Virus record (IMG/VR): IMGVR_UViG_3300009136_000011 | Span: 1 to 44,587 of that record | Strand: one strand, 5' to 3' | DNA length: 44,587 nucleotides | DNA from: a virus | Shown: piece after piece, positions 1-9,810 of the stretch | Layout of the letters: each line of letters begins with the position of its first letter | How positions within the stretch are numbered: position 1 is the stretch's first letter | Program-made: the position numbers and the translations under genes | The notes under the pieces: model-generated | Told to the model about the DNA's origin: nothing | Database searches by the model: none | What the model saw: only the letters and a program-made list of their open reading frames with translations

Positions 1-103
1 TGTCGAGCCTGCGGATCCTGATGGTCGGCACGTTGGCCAGACCAACGGCAGGCACACCCGGCGCTGTCTCCCAGTACGCTGTAATCGGGACGGCCTTAGA
101 CAT
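1..103 (-). CDS. N-terminal fragment of a tail/fibre gene cut by the contig edge
   Basis: The leftward frame opens at an ATG at 103-101 and runs off the window after 34 codons, beginning MSKAVPITAYWET. Its start overlaps the stop of the preceding gene by 8 bases, as elsewhere in this operon. Short N-termini of the type 'PITAYWETAP...VPTIRIRR' are seen in phage baseplate or fibre attachment domains, but the piece is too short to assign. The missing remainder is probably the frame at 44200-44536 on the same strand at the other end of the contig. The join is not exact: the reading frames need 3n+1 extra bases between position 1 and position 44536. Confidence 0.6.
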   Translation of the reverse strand, partial: MSKAVPITAYWETAPGVPAVGLANVPTIRIRRLD

Positions 104-578
104 CGCCTATCCCCTTGAGTTGATCCTTCACGCTTTCCTTGTAGCCGCGCAGTTGGTCGACGCCAAGCTGCAGCGCCTCCCTGACCTGACGATTCTGGCC
201 AACCTTGAGCCCCTGCATCGTGACGATGTTGCCGTCGATCTGATCGCGCTCCTCGCGCAGGTAAAGGATCTGGATGCCCTCGCTGATCGGGAAGGTCTCC
301 GGCAGCAAGTTGATTGTAGCTGCGAGCGCCGCGAACAGGGCCATCGAGACAGTCTTGCCCTCAGCCACGATCTCATTGCGCATTGCTGAGTAGGTGCCAT
401 TGTTGAGGACGCCGATGGTCTCGTACCCGACCGCTATTGCGTCCAGCCATGCGCGAGCTTCGGGCCCGGAGATGTTCGCTCCGAAAGGTGTAATCAGGTC
501 GGCAGCATCGCCCTTGCTGAGAGTTGGGTCAGCTATCGCTGCGTCAACGAAGGCCTCAAATGCAGGTACGGTGCTCAT
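96..578 (-). CDS. Hypothetical protein in the tail-fibre operon
   Basis: This 160-residue protein is not recognised. It is soluble looking, with an alanine-rich N-terminal half and a C-terminal half rich in charged residues and glutamine (roughly 100-155) that could form a helix or short coiled coil. It follows the large fibre gene with no gap: the fibre stop is at 582-580 and this ATG is at 578-576. It overlaps the following gene by 8 bases. The position, at the end of the fibre genes, suggests a virion accessory, fibre chaperone or assembly protein. That role is inferred from context only. Confidence 0.75.
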   Translation of the reverse strand: MSTVPAFEAFVDAAIADPTLSKGDAADLITPFGANISGPEARAWLDAIAVGYETIGVLNNGTYSAMRNEIVAEGKTVSMALFAALAATINLLPETFPISEGIQILYLREERDQIDGNIVTMQGLKVGQNRQVREALQLGVDQLRGYKESVKDQLKGIGDV

Positions 579-579
579 A

Positions 580-3141
580 TTATGACCTCAGTGCTGTGTA
601 GATCAGGTCGCCGTCGATCAGGTGGATCGCCGCGACTCCGGTAGTGTTAGTCAGATGAATCTCGAAAGCCAATCCCACCGCAGCCGCCAGCGGATTGGTC
701 GCATCGCCAGCCGTGAACGTAATGTCCATGACGTAGATGTCGCCTGCCGCCAGCCGGCCAGTGACGGCCGTGAACTGTCCAGTGACCTGAGTGCTGGCCT
801 TGGCTATGCCGCCACCAGTGGCCAGCGTTGGTGCCACGTAGTCGCAAGTGAAATCGCAGGTATCGCCATTGGTCTCAGCAGCAGCCAGCGAGAACTGCAG
901 CCGCAGAATGATGTCCTGTGTCAGATCAGTGTCAACCGGCAGCGAGTGATACAGGCTGGCGAGCTCATTGGTGGCATCGAACAGGAGCGCCGGCACAGTC
1001 GGAGTCGTGCCGATCGTGACGTCAGTCGGAGCGGTTGCGCCTTTGCGGAACTGGTCGCCCGAGAGATGCAATGTTCTGAGCGGGTGATCCATGGTGCTGT
1101 CGACGCGCCAGCGATCGACGCCCTGATCGTCATACCAGATCCAGACCGTGCGATCCGGGTGAATGACATAGGGCAGGCCCTCGGGACAGATGAACCGATT
1201 AGCAGCCGCGCTGTTGGTGTCCTGATGCGTCAGCGAGATGTCGAACGTGCCGATATTGCGAATCGCAATATACTCGCCAATGGCCCCGAAGCCGAAACTC
1301 GAGTCGATGCCAGAGAGATCGAAGTCAGCAGTCGCGTCGATCAGGTTCATCGTGCGAGCCGCGTTATTCGGGCCAAGCTGCAGGTCGTTGGTATTTACAC
1401 CAATGCTGCCCTCATCGTGGCTACCGAGATTGAGAGGACCGTCGATGCGACCGCGGCCCAGGACGCGGAGTGACTGTGTCCGCGTGGCACCGAAGGAGGG
1501 CATCGCTTGGACAAACAAATTGCTGATGTCGTCGATCGTGCCGCCGTTCAGGAGGATCGAAGGACTATTGATTTTGAAGGCTTGCAGGTCAGAGACCGTG
1601 TGGCCGGCGACGTTGATGCTGCCGCCAGCGGTCCACAGCACATCTGAGTATTCGCCGTTGAGAAAAACCTCGCGCTGGTTCGGGCCGGAGAACATGACGA
1701 ACCAGTTGTTACTGTTGGGCACAGGGTCAATGACGCCAAACGATACCGCGTTGACGTTGAAGCCGAGGCCGATGTCCGCGGCGCCGCCGTTGTGGTGCTG
1801 GAATGTCCATGTGTCCGTGGCCGATGGCCGCAGGTAGAGAGACTCAGCCCCGACGCCGAAGGTATTGTTCCAGCGCAATGCTGCCTGCGTGTCGTCCCAG
1901 TAGTGCAGGATGCTGACAGGCGTGTCACCAAACTGGACACCGAATCCATCGTTAAAGTGTATCCACGAATTGTTGAACTCAGAGAGCGCATTCGAGTTTT
2001 GGTACAGGAAGTATTTGCCTGTGCCGGCTGACATGCTCGATCGGACGACTGCTCGCTCTGTCACACCACCGAACGTGATGTCGTCGCAGTCAACCAGCGC
2101 ATAGCGCGTCATTATTTCCGCGCCATTTCCGGGCTGGAACAGTCCCGGCAGGATGTTCTGGCCGTGGATGCCCCGGACTGTGCCGAAGTTGACCGTGCTG
2201 CCAGCGGCCGTCGAATACTTCGGCGCCCAGATAAAGCCGGTCATGTTGGTGCAGTTCATCGTTGCACCGTTCACGGTCGTTCTCAGTTGTGGCGAGCCAT
2301 TGATGACCCCGCTGGTTGCCACCGTGCGAGTGCCGGCGAAGCCGTTGACTACAGTCGGTGCGCAGTTGACCACCAGCGGATTGAGCGGGTTGTGTCCGGC
2401 GCCGCTGCCAGCGTTAAGCTGCGGAAGCGCCTGCAGCACCGTGTATGCAGCGAAGCCGGGATTGACGGCTGTGGTGATCGTCGGTGAGCCACGGAACGAT
2501 TCGTAGATGAACGTGCCATTGCTGAATGTGTGTGTGCCGCTGAAATTCAAACCGCCGCCGATGAAGGCGCCAGTGAAGGTCTCGACAGGATCGTAGTCGA
2601 ATCCATACAGGGCCGTTGAGCTCGAGTACGGGCCAAGCACCACGCCGGTATTGATGTTGATTCGGCCGGCACCAGAATTCGGGACGTTGCCCTGCAGCGT
2701 GATGCCGTCAGCAGGGTTAGTGCCGCCGATCATGGACTGGCCACCAGCACGGCCCAGGGCGAAGAAGTAGTTGATGTGGTCGTCGTCAGCCAGACCCAGA
2801 AGGTCGCCGTGGTCGATCGTCGGGCCGATGACACCGCCCTGCGATGCCAGCGTCACCCATGCGTTGTCCTCTCTGACATACGGGATTCCGTCGACTCCGG
2901 TGTCAGCAAAGTGGATCGTGCCGTCTGCAATGTGTGTGTCGATCGCAGCGTGACTGTTGACGCCGATGTTCTGAATCGCCGTGTGGTCGATCGAGCCCTC
3001 AGTGAAGTGGATCGTGCCGTCCGCGATATGAGCGTCGATGACGAGATGCGAATTGACGCCAATGTCCTGAATGTTCAGGTGGCTGATCGCGCTCTCGTCC
3101 AGCAGGTTTAGCGGCTGGAGATGAAGGCCTCCGGGCTGCAT
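580..3141 (-). CDS. Large tail fibre or tail spike protein
   Basis: This 853-residue protein has the composition of a phage fibre: rich in Gly, Asn, Thr and Ser, poor in Lys, with long stretches of short beta-like segments. Residues about 12-80 hold two copies of a 32-residue unit containing 'IGVNSH..ID.HIADGTIHF', a repeat type common near the N-termini of phage structural and fibre proteins. The C-terminal 120 residues look like a compact trimer or receptor domain. The ATG at 3141-3139 overlaps the upstream stop as TGATG; a TTG one codon earlier is also open but less likely. It probably binds the host receptor. No enzymatic motif is visible. Confidence 0.75.
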   Translation of the reverse strand: MQPGGLHLQPLNLLDESAISHLNIQDIGVNSHLVIDAHIADGTIHFTEGSIDHTAIQNIGVNSHAAIDTHIADGTIHFADTGVDGIPYVREDNAWVTLASQGGVIGPTIDHGDLLGLADDDHINYFFALGRAGGQSMIGGTNPADGITLQGNVPNSGAGRININTGVVLGPYSSSTALYGFDYDPVETFTGAFIGGGLNFSGTHTFSNGTFIYESFRGSPTITTAVNPGFAAYTVLQALPQLNAGSGAGHNPLNPLVVNCAPTVVNGFAGTRTVATSGVINGSPQLRTTVNGATMNCTNMTGFIWAPKYSTAAGSTVNFGTVRGIHGQNILPGLFQPGNGAEIMTRYALVDCDDITFGGVTERAVVRSSMSAGTGKYFLYQNSNALSEFNNSWIHFNDGFGVQFGDTPVSILHYWDDTQAALRWNNTFGVGAESLYLRPSATDTWTFQHHNGGAADIGLGFNVNAVSFGVIDPVPNSNNWFVMFSGPNQREVFLNGEYSDVLWTAGGSINVAGHTVSDLQAFKINSPSILLNGGTIDDISNLFVQAMPSFGATRTQSLRVLGRGRIDGPLNLGSHDEGSIGVNTNDLQLGPNNAARTMNLIDATADFDLSGIDSSFGFGAIGEYIAIRNIGTFDISLTHQDTNSAAANRFICPEGLPYVIHPDRTVWIWYDDQGVDRWRVDSTMDHPLRTLHLSGDQFRKGATAPTDVTIGTTPTVPALLFDATNELASLYHSLPVDTDLTQDIILRLQFSLAAAETNGDTCDFTCDYVAPTLATGGGIAKASTQVTGQFTAVTGRLAAGDIYVMDITFTAGDATNPLAAAVGLAFEIHLTNTTGVAAIHLIDGDLIYTALRS
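2908..3099 (-). repeat. Two tandem 96-bp units coding the fibre N-terminal repeat
   Basis: Two units with a period of exactly 96 bases (32 codons) start near 2908 and 3004. Both carry the stretch encoding HIADGTIHF, with near-identical DNA. The in-frame period and synonymous differences indicate an old coding duplication. Confidence 0.75.
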
Positions 3142-3521
3142 CAAGCGACCTGCGGAGTGGCTGTGATCTTGTCGATCAGTTGCGTGGTCTGGTTGCGCTC
3201 GATGGAGAACACGTAGACAGGGTTCGGCTCCTTCTCAGGACGCTGTCCGAGCTGCACGATGAGATCCTCGAGGACCGTCTGACTTACTCCTTTGCCGCCA
3301 GAGCTAGAAGCCAATTTCTGTACGGCAGCAATAAGAGCGGACTGTGTCTCCGAGCGGAGCATGTCAGCTCCCGCGTTGGCCCTTTGCGCTTCGACAAGTG
3401 ATCTGATTTCCGCAACGAGCGCATCAAGTCCTTCGATGGATCGTCGGCCGTCATCAATTTGCTCGAACGCATCACCGTCCTCCCGATATTCGTGCATCTG
3501 TGTTGGAGTTAAATCACCCAC
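3141..3521 (-). CDS. Hypothetical virion-region protein
   Basis: This 126-residue acidic protein has no family I recognise. Residues about 20-75 are charged and alanine-rich and probably helical, and a glycine/serine break (SSSGGKG) precedes the C-terminal third. The GTG start at 3521-3519 overlaps the stop of the large virion protein upstream by 8 bases. It lies between the core proteins and the fibre, where many podoviruses keep small fibre adaptors. That assignment is positional. Confidence 0.7.
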   Translation of the reverse strand: MGDLTPTQMHEYREDGDAFEQIDDGRRSIEGLDALVAEIRSLVEAQRANAGADMLRSETQSALIAAVQKLASSSGGKGVSQTVLEDLIVQLGQRPEKEPNPVYVFSIERNQTTQLIDKITATPQVA

Positions 3522-6111
3522 CGAGGCAGTCCTTTAGTTTTTCGAGCAATGTTTTGCGCATCGTCGCGCGCCTGAATTCCTGATTCGCTGACCGAGTATG
3601 CAGCATCGGCTTGCCCTTGACAGTAACCGGGTCAGTGAACTGGATGTCACCAAACTCCTGAATCGGGGCTATGTGCGGCAGCATCGCAGCGGCCCTGGCC
3701 AGCATTTGCGGGTCATGCTCTGCCGACAGGAACACAAAGTCACCGAGATCACCAAGCGTTTCGGTGTCGATCTTAGTGTCGTCCTGATGGTAGGTATCGA
3801 GCTCCTCCATGGCAGCCCTGACCTCAGCGTTGGTCATGTCAGCGATGTCGATGCCGTTCTGGTCGAGGATATTGGAGAGCTCCTCGAGCCGGCTGAGTAG
3901 CTCCTGCTGGTCCTGCTTAACGTCAAAGGCGCTGCCGAATACAGGATCACCACCGGCCTCAGCCTCCAAGGCATCGAGCAGCAGTTGCGGATCTCGCTCT
4001 GCAATGTAGCCCTGCTCATGTGCAATCTCGGCAGCGCCATCGAGCGTATCGCCACCATCCCTGACAAGGCCGCGGGTCATCTTTTTCAGGTCCCGAGCAT
4101 CGATCTCTGCATCCATGGCTATGCCGCCGCGAGCTCTCATCGCCTCGATCAGCGACGGCCCAAAGATCTCCCGTTGTGATGGAAGATCTCCAGCCCTGAT
4201 CTTGTCGAGGTACGGGTCAACGAACGGAGAGAAGTCCTCCTTGTCGGCTCGCATCTGCGCGTTGGTTGTCGCAACGATACCGCCGAAGCGTTCATTGAAA
4301 AACTGCTGCGGATCCTTGCCGGCACGGCGAGCGAGGTTCGGGATGCCGACCATGATCTGCGCCTGAAAATCAGCAGCCTCCGGTGACGTTCCGGTCTCGA
4401 CCAGTCGTGTCTTGACCTTCTCGATCAGCTCCGAATCGATCCGGGCCTGCTCGGGATCCTCACTGGCTGCGAGGTCCTGAATCTCTTTGAGCGTGAGCTT
4501 AATGTTCTGGCGATAGATCTGAGCCTCGTTCTGGCTCATCGAATCCGGGCCCTCTTTGATGTCAGCCTTCAAGCCATTGTGGTGTGGGCTCGGAGCAATC
4601 TTCGCGAGGTACTGGCCGGCAGGGATCTCGATGTCCAAACCGTTGACCTCGGCATCTCCGAGGTTTTCTACGCCTACACTCTGAGCGACCTGATCGGCGT
4701 CCATCCCCTGCTCTTGGAAGTAGTCGATAAATCTCCGAGCCTCGATAAGGATTTTCTTGCCATCACCAGCGACCTTGTCGACGAATGCCTCATACGTGGT
4801 CGGCGCATTCTTGCGGGTCTCCGACTTCTCGGCCGCATCGCCCAGGACGTCCAGAGCCGCGCCATATTTCTCGGCCTTGTTTGCTCGGCCTGCGTCCCTG
4901 ATGAAGCTGGAGGTCGGGCCTACGCCACCGATCAGGACTGTGCTGTACAGCGTGTGCGCAGCGATGTCTCCCACTCGGTCCCAGAATTCCCCACTACTTT
5001 TGGTGAACGGGACGCCAACAGTCATGGCCTCCATCGAAGGATCCAGATTGCCGCGGCCCCGCTCGTTTGCTTTGAGCAGCTCGCCGGCAGCGATGAGCGT
5101 GGATTCCTGCAGGACCTCGGTGACGAGCTCGGTTGCCACGCCTTCGCCGTACTGCAGGGATGCGCGAGCCACCGCCTGCTTCATGGTCGGCTTGGTCAAA
5201 ACGCTGTTGATGACGCCGCCGACCTTGTCATTCATTATCCGGTCGAAGCCGGGAATGCGTTTGGTCAGGGCGCCAGCACCAATGGACTCGAGAGCAGCAT
5301 TCACACCGCCGACTGCAGTTGCAGCCCACCGTGCCTCCTCCTCGTTCAGGCCCATGCCGAGATATTCGTCGTAGGCCAGACCGCGCTCAAGCCTGAATGC
5401 GGCCTCAGTCCTGCCAACCATCAGACCGCGGCCAGCACCATAAAGGGCGCCAGTCGCAGCACCGGGCAGCGCACCGACACCGCCAGCAGCAGCGCCAGTC
5501 GCGGCACCGTAGGCAGCGCCTACGCCCGTACCGATGGCAACCTCGTCAAGAGATTCGCCAAGCAGCCACGCCTGAATCGGGACCTGCTGCGCCGTGCCGG
5601 TAAGCACCTTTGCGTACCATGAGTCAGCGCCAAACATGCCGCCCTCGGTGAGCTGGCTGAGTTGCTCGAGGCGAGCCTTGTCAGCCTCGTTATCGGGATT
5701 CTCGAAATTGGTGAGCTGTCTGTCACGAATTTCGGCAATCTCGGTCATCGCCCAACCAGACTGCCAACTGAGCGACATTTGACGGTACGTGCGCTCGAGC
5801 CTTGTGAGCTCAGCGTGATCTCGCTCAAGGACTGACAAGTGGAAAGGGTTTTCAGCAACGAATCGATTGAACGCCGGGGCGCCATTGATCCGGTCGGTGT
5901 AGTCGTCGTAGTTGAACTCGTCGGCCTTGACCTTTTTTAGCAGGTTCGGGAGATCAGCAGCGACCACTTCTGCAGGCAAGTTGGTGACGGCCTGCACCCC
6001 GAAGATCTGGGCAGATTTCTCGGGGTCGTGCTGCTGCCGATTAGAGGCCTCGAGGCGAGCTCTCCTCTGTTTCTCGAGTAGGTCCTCGACATATTCCTTG
6101 GTCGCGCCCAT
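3514..6111 (-). CDS. Large internal virion protein (DNA ejection, gp16-like position)
   Basis: This 865-residue protein is the largest in the core cluster. Its first ~200 residues are charged and helical. Around residues 190-235 there is a long Gly/Ala-rich stretch with small-residue spacing (GTGVGAAYGAATG...) of the kind that inserts into membranes. The rest is again helical and charged. In T7-like viruses the third and largest core protein, gp16, forms the ejection channel across the cell envelope, and gene order and size match. I do not see a lysozyme-like transglycosylase motif at the N-terminus, so it may lack the murein-degrading domain of T7 gp16. The start overlaps the upstream stop as TAATG. 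Confidence 0.65.
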   Translation of the reverse strand: MGATKEYVEDLLEKQRRARLEASNRQQHDPEKSAQIFGVQAVTNLPAEVVAADLPNLLKKVKADEFNYDDYTDRINGAPAFNRFVAENPFHLSVLERDHAELTRLERTYRQMSLSWQSGWAMTEIAEIRDRQLTNFENPDNEADKARLEQLSQLTEGGMFGADSWYAKVLTGTAQQVPIQAWLLGESLDEVAIGTGVGAAYGAATGAAAGGVGALPGAATGALYGAGRGLMVGRTEAAFRLERGLAYDEYLGMGLNEEEARWAATAVGGVNAALESIGAGALTKRIPGFDRIMNDKVGGVINSVLTKPTMKQAVARASLQYGEGVATELVTEVLQESTLIAAGELLKANERGRGNLDPSMEAMTVGVPFTKSSGEFWDRVGDIAAHTLYSTVLIGGVGPTSSFIRDAGRANKAEKYGAALDVLGDAAEKSETRKNAPTTYEAFVDKVAGDGKKILIEARRFIDYFQEQGMDADQVAQSVGVENLGDAEVNGLDIEIPAGQYLAKIAPSPHHNGLKADIKEGPDSMSQNEAQIYRQNIKLTLKEIQDLAASEDPEQARIDSELIEKVKTRLVETGTSPEAADFQAQIMVGIPNLARRAGKDPQQFFNERFGGIVATTNAQMRADKEDFSPFVDPYLDKIRAGDLPSQREIFGPSLIEAMRARGGIAMDAEIDARDLKKMTRGLVRDGGDTLDGAAEIAHEQGYIAERDPQLLLDALEAEAGGDPVFGSAFDVKQDQQELLSRLEELSNILDQNGIDIADMTNAEVRAAMEELDTYHQDDTKIDTETLGDLGDFVFLSAEHDPQMLARAAAMLPHIAPIQEFGDIQFTDPVTVKGKPMLHTRSANQEFRRATMRKTLLEKLKDCLGG

Positions 6112-8027
6112 TACCTGCCCCGGAGCCTGCGCTTGATCTCCAGATCAACGTCAGTCATCTCTGCGTCAGTGATCGTGTGGATGTTGTATCGCTGGCCGTT
6201 GGTGCCGAGCAGATTAACCATCGCGAAGTTGGCTCGCTCATAGTCATTCTCAGAGATGTCATCAGGCGCGAGCGAGATGCCGTCTGCCATCTGCCGGAAC
6301 TTCTGCCTGTGTGTCATCGGAACACCGCCGACGCTAGTCATCCTGCCAGTGAGCGGCTCGCGACCTAAGTTCAGCTTCTCAGGTGACATCGTAGCGATCG
6401 GCTGCTTCTTGTCCGGGTCATCTTCCGCGCCGCGCCAGTATTCACCCTGCATGAAGGTATCGGTGTATGCCGTGGCCTCCATCATTCGAGCGTACACCAA
6501 CTCCTCCTCGTCGGTCGTCAGCCTGCCATTCTTGGCATCCTCGGCCACCTGAATTGCAACGTGATAGTTCGCCACCGTTGACCAGTAGAGCTCATTGTCC
6601 TTCGCGTCCCGCCCGGTCGCAGGAATCCTGCCGGTCTTGATGAGATCTGCCTGTACTCGCTGCATCGGTGTCGGGCCCGGAGTGCGAGGCGTTGCTTTCG
6701 CAGGCTGGCGCTGCTCCTCCGCGATTCTCTCTTGCTCTTTCTTCATCGATGCCCACTGTGTCGCCGTGAACGACATCTTCCAGGCTGGATCCTCAAGCGT
6801 AACCGCTGGCTTCTGATCGTCTGGAATGCTCGCCCAGACTGAGTAGCTCATGCCCTCCTCGCCTATCGGACGATCCCAGACATTGAACTTGCCAAATTCT
6901 CGACCCTCCATGGTGGCGTTGAACTGCTCTTTGAGCGCCTGTCGTTGGAACCCTTGCAGCTTTCTCCATTGCTCACCGGGCATGGTCTCTGGATTTGTTC
7001 CGTTCAGCGCGAGCTCGCCGCCAGCGAGCATGATGTCTGCGATCTCAGCGTCCTCTTCCGCTTTGATGTCCTGCCGATACTGAGTGGTCAGGGTCCGAAG
7101 GGCTGAGCGAGCGTCTGGATCCATACCCCTGCCAGCCTCGCGAGCGGCTGCAGCGACCTTGCCGGGATCGGTGTAGCGAGAGCGAATCTCGTCAAAAGCG
7201 GTGTAGGCCTGATCCATGGTCTCATCGTGCTCGTTGCCATTGCGGGTTTCCTCGAGCATTTTCACGCGAATGTCCAGACCCAGGAAGTCAGCGATCGAGC
7301 CTGAGCCCTCGCCGTTGCGGATCTGTTCCTGCGTGATGGGCTCGCCTTTCGTCTTGGTGTGCGTGATGGACCGCTCCAGCAGGATCTCGCGCTCCTTCGG
7401 GTCCATGGCAGTCAGGCGCTTGAATGCGGTATCTGAAACAAACGTCTGCATCTTGAGCTGATACTCCTCCTCAGATAGGTAGCCACGCTCTCTGAGAGCC
7501 GCTCCCTGCTCCATAACGCCGAACATCGCATCCTGAGCAGTCTGGGCATCGCCGGCAGCCATGATGACGCCCTGAGCAGCCAGCAGGTTCTTGTTGAACT
7601 GGCCCACATTCCAGTCGATCTCCTTGGTCCGAGCGTTGTCGCCTACCGCGACAGAGCCGCGCGCATCCATCAGACGCGCCTCAGCGTCGAATAGGTGCTG
7701 ATCTCTGGCAGACCTTACCGTTGGGAACAGGCGCTCGTAGTGGCCTTTCATGGCCGTCCTGTACCGCTCATCGTGCGTGGCAAAGTCCTGATCGTCGGCC
7801 AGCCTCTCACGCTCCTGAATGTCAGCGATAAGATATTCGTTCTTGGCGTTCGAGTAGCTGAGCGCGTCGTCCTTGTCCTTGTGCTCGATCGCCATTTGTA
7901 CGAACGTGCCAGCAGCTCGCTCGAGAGAGTTGGCTACAGCCATCTCGCCCTGTCCTGGGATGTCAACACGGCTGGAGCGCAGAGCGACTCGAGGCCCGTA
8001 GTCAGATGCTTGCGGTAGTGTTCCCAT
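6111..8027 (-). CDS. Internal virion protein (gp15-like position)
   Basis: This 638-residue, highly charged and mostly helical protein is rich in Glu, Arg and Gln, with no membrane segment. It sits between the short core protein and the 865-residue protein, which is where T7 gp15, a subunit of the ejection tube, lies. The composition (long helices, few cysteines, many 'AAREAGR'-like segments) fits, but I cannot show homology by eye. ATG at 8027-8025 overlaps the upstream TAA. Confidence 0.6.
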   Translation of the reverse strand: MGTLPQASDYGPRVALRSSRVDIPGQGEMAVANSLERAAGTFVQMAIEHKDKDDALSYSNAKNEYLIADIQERERLADDQDFATHDERYRTAMKGHYERLFPTVRSARDQHLFDAEARLMDARGSVAVGDNARTKEIDWNVGQFNKNLLAAQGVIMAAGDAQTAQDAMFGVMEQGAALRERGYLSEEEYQLKMQTFVSDTAFKRLTAMDPKEREILLERSITHTKTKGEPITQEQIRNGEGSGSIADFLGLDIRVKMLEETRNGNEHDETMDQAYTAFDEIRSRYTDPGKVAAAAREAGRGMDPDARSALRTLTTQYRQDIKAEEDAEIADIMLAGGELALNGTNPETMPGEQWRKLQGFQRQALKEQFNATMEGREFGKFNVWDRPIGEEGMSYSVWASIPDDQKPAVTLEDPAWKMSFTATQWASMKKEQERIAEEQRQPAKATPRTPGPTPMQRVQADLIKTGRIPATGRDAKDNELYWSTVANYHVAIQVAEDAKNGRLTTDEEELVYARMMEATAYTDTFMQGEYWRGAEDDPDKKQPIATMSPEKLNLGREPLTGRMTSVGGVPMTHRQKFRQMADGISLAPDDISENDYERANFAMVNLLGTNGQRYNIHTITDAEMTDVDLEIKRRLRGR

Positions 8028-8320
8028 TATTCGTCCTTGAAGAATCTCTCGACGGTTGTCAGCGGATCATTCTCTCGGTCACGCGCCTCCATCTCGTAAG
8101 GGTGATCCATGTAGCCAAACTTGTAGAGATGCCACAGATACTTGGCGTAGAACGTCCACCAGCCATCGCGCTGGACCTGATATACGTGTTCCATCTCATG
8201 CCGAAAAAGACGGTCAGAACAGTCCTCTTTGGCATGGCGAATGAACATGAACGGATACAGGACCCATCCGGTGTAGCCCTTGCGGACCAGCCTGCTGCTA
8301 TAGCGGACTCTCAATTTCAC
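8027..8320 (-). CDS. Small HExxH protein, putative zinc metallopeptidase
   Basis: The GTG at 8320-8318 overlaps the fibre stop as GTGA, giving 97 residues; an ATG at 8344 would add eight. The motif HEMEH at residues 41-45 matches the zinc-binding HExxH of metallopeptidases and is preceded by a hydrophobic/aromatic stretch. About 30 residues later comes 'YEMEAR', a possible third-ligand region. Tiny proteins of this form occur in phage structural operons and are often annotated as putative peptidases without proof. A second HExxH gene lies at 22425-22850. Possible roles are virion protein processing or envelope penetration. Confidence 0.65.
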   Translation of the reverse strand: MKLRVRYSSRLVRKGYTGWVLYPFMFIRHAKEDCSDRLFRHEMEHVYQVQRDGWWTFYAKYLWHLYKFGYMDHPYEMEARDRENDPLTTVERFFKDE

Positions 8321-9810
8321 TCGATTATTTCCATCTCGAACCATGTCTCACTGGACTCAGCATTAAGGTTGCCGCCAGATCCCTGACGCACCAGAAGCTC
8401 GAAATAATCTGTGGCTGCCACTGTAATTACCCCGGTGTCGATCTGCTGATCCCACGAATTCGGCCCAACATTGGCCGTCATCTCTGCCCTTGGCTGCCAG
8501 ATCATAGCGTCATCAATGGTGCCGCCTGCTCCGTTCTTCCTCATCGTGATGGAGCGATAGCTTGAGGAGCTCGCTTGCCACCGGATGTTGCCGCGGAGTT
8601 TGATTCGAGTGACGCCAGCAGGAACCGTCAGCCGGCTGTTGTTGGTGACAGTGTCGTGGATCGTGGCGGTGTCGTAGGCCTCTTGGTTAAAGGCAAGCAC
8701 CACATCAGCACCAGCGCCACCGATCACCTGATTCGCATTGTGATAGGCCTTGGCCCCTGATACGCCAGAGACAACGGAATTCAGGACGGAATCGACGCCA
8801 GCCTGACTGGTGTACATCGGCGCATCGTCTGTGCTTCTTACCCAGAACTGGCCCTGGCCAGTAAAGTCGGCAGCGGGAGTCGCCCGGTCTGCGATGTAAA
8901 GCGAGCCTGCTCCTAAGCCGAAGCCATTGTCATCGTCGCCAATAAACAGGATCGTTCTGACAGCAGCGCCAAGGGGATTCGACAGCACTTGTCTGGTGCC
9001 GTTGTCCCAAAGCTCAGCGGTCAGGTTGATGTCTTGGTCGTCATCATTGGTGAATATCAGTTCATTCGGAGCCGATGTTGAGAGGACCCATATCTGAGCG
9101 AAGCCGGGGATGCTTGCCGTAGCAGCAGGGCGCTCCTCGAATACCAGTGCTGGCCCGGTGGCACCACCATTTCCAAGCAGCCGTAAATATTCCGTCAGCC
9201 CCTCGAACTGGAAGCCAGTAACGAGTCCAGTTGCAGACAAGCGCATCGTGGTAGAGGCGCTGTGGCCCATCGTTATGCCGCCAGTATCAAGCGAATTCGC
9301 CAATGAGAGCAGGCCGCCAGTATCAAGCGCGAGCATGGTTGTGGCAGGGCCGGGAGGATTGAGGGTAATCGGGACGTCAGTGGTGGCACCGCGGTCGGTG
9401 ACGCTCTGCAGCGTGTCGATCTCCACACTCGATGACGGATCGTAGTAGAGCGTGAACAGCAGCGGATCTACGCCGACCGTTTTGGCGTCTGGATCGCCTG
9501 ACAGATTCCACAGGACGATGTCGGCCAAGCCCGGATTCCAGACCGGGACAATCGTGCCGCCAACGAAATCGCGGTTGCCGTCAGCATCGCCATCGCGGAT
9601 CCATGCTGATGTCCGGGCCGAGTAGATGCCGTTGTCGATCGGATTGGTTTGAGCGGTCACTAAGACGCGATCGAAAGCCCCCACAATCCAGCCGTTGATG
9701 TTCTGTCCGACCCCGGTCAGCACCGGGATATTGGCCGTCAATACAGTGTGAACTGGCGACTTGATGGCCAGCCCGGTGACGAATCCATCTACTCTGAAAT
9801 TGTTAGCCAT
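8317..9810 (-). CDS. Virion fibre-like structural protein
   Basis: The protein has 497 residues. The N-terminal ~120 residues carry a pattern often seen in phage fibres ('...VGAFDRVLVTAQTNPIDNGIY...AWIRDGDADG'), a domain found at the base of many tail or head fibres. The middle is Gly/Asn/Thr-rich. The C-terminal ~130 residues, from 'AYHNANQVI', look like a beta-sandwich tip. It lies just after the short core protein gene; ATG 9810 directly follows the previous TAA. It is probably a second fibre or head decoration. The receptor is unknown. Confidence 0.7.
   Translation of the reverse strand: MANNFRVDGFVTGLAIKSPVHTVLTANIPVLTGVGQNINGWIVGAFDRVLVTAQTNPIDNGIYSARTSAWIRDGDADGNRDFVGGTIVPVWNPGLADIVLWNLSGDPDAKTVGVDPLLFTLYYDPSSSVEIDTLQSVTDRGATTDVPITLNPPGPATTMLALDTGGLLSLANSLDTGGITMGHSASTTMRLSATGLVTGFQFEGLTEYLRLLGNGGATGPALVFEERPAATASIPGFAQIWVLSTSAPNELIFTNDDDQDINLTAELWDNGTRQVLSNPLGAAVRTILFIGDDDNGFGLGAGSLYIADRATPAADFTGQGQFWVRSTDDAPMYTSQAGVDSVLNSVVSGVSGAKAYHNANQVIGGAGADVVLAFNQEAYDTATIHDTVTNNSRLTVPAGVTRIKLRGNIRWQASSSSYRSITMRKNGAGGTIDDAMIWQPRAEMTANVGPNSWDQQIDTGVITVAATDYFELLVRQGSGGNLNAESSETWFEMEIIE

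Noticed and set aside
580-3141. Diversity-generating retroelement, as in BPP-1
   Set aside because: The virion genes resemble BPP-1, but no reverse transcriptase and no variable/template repeat pair was seen.
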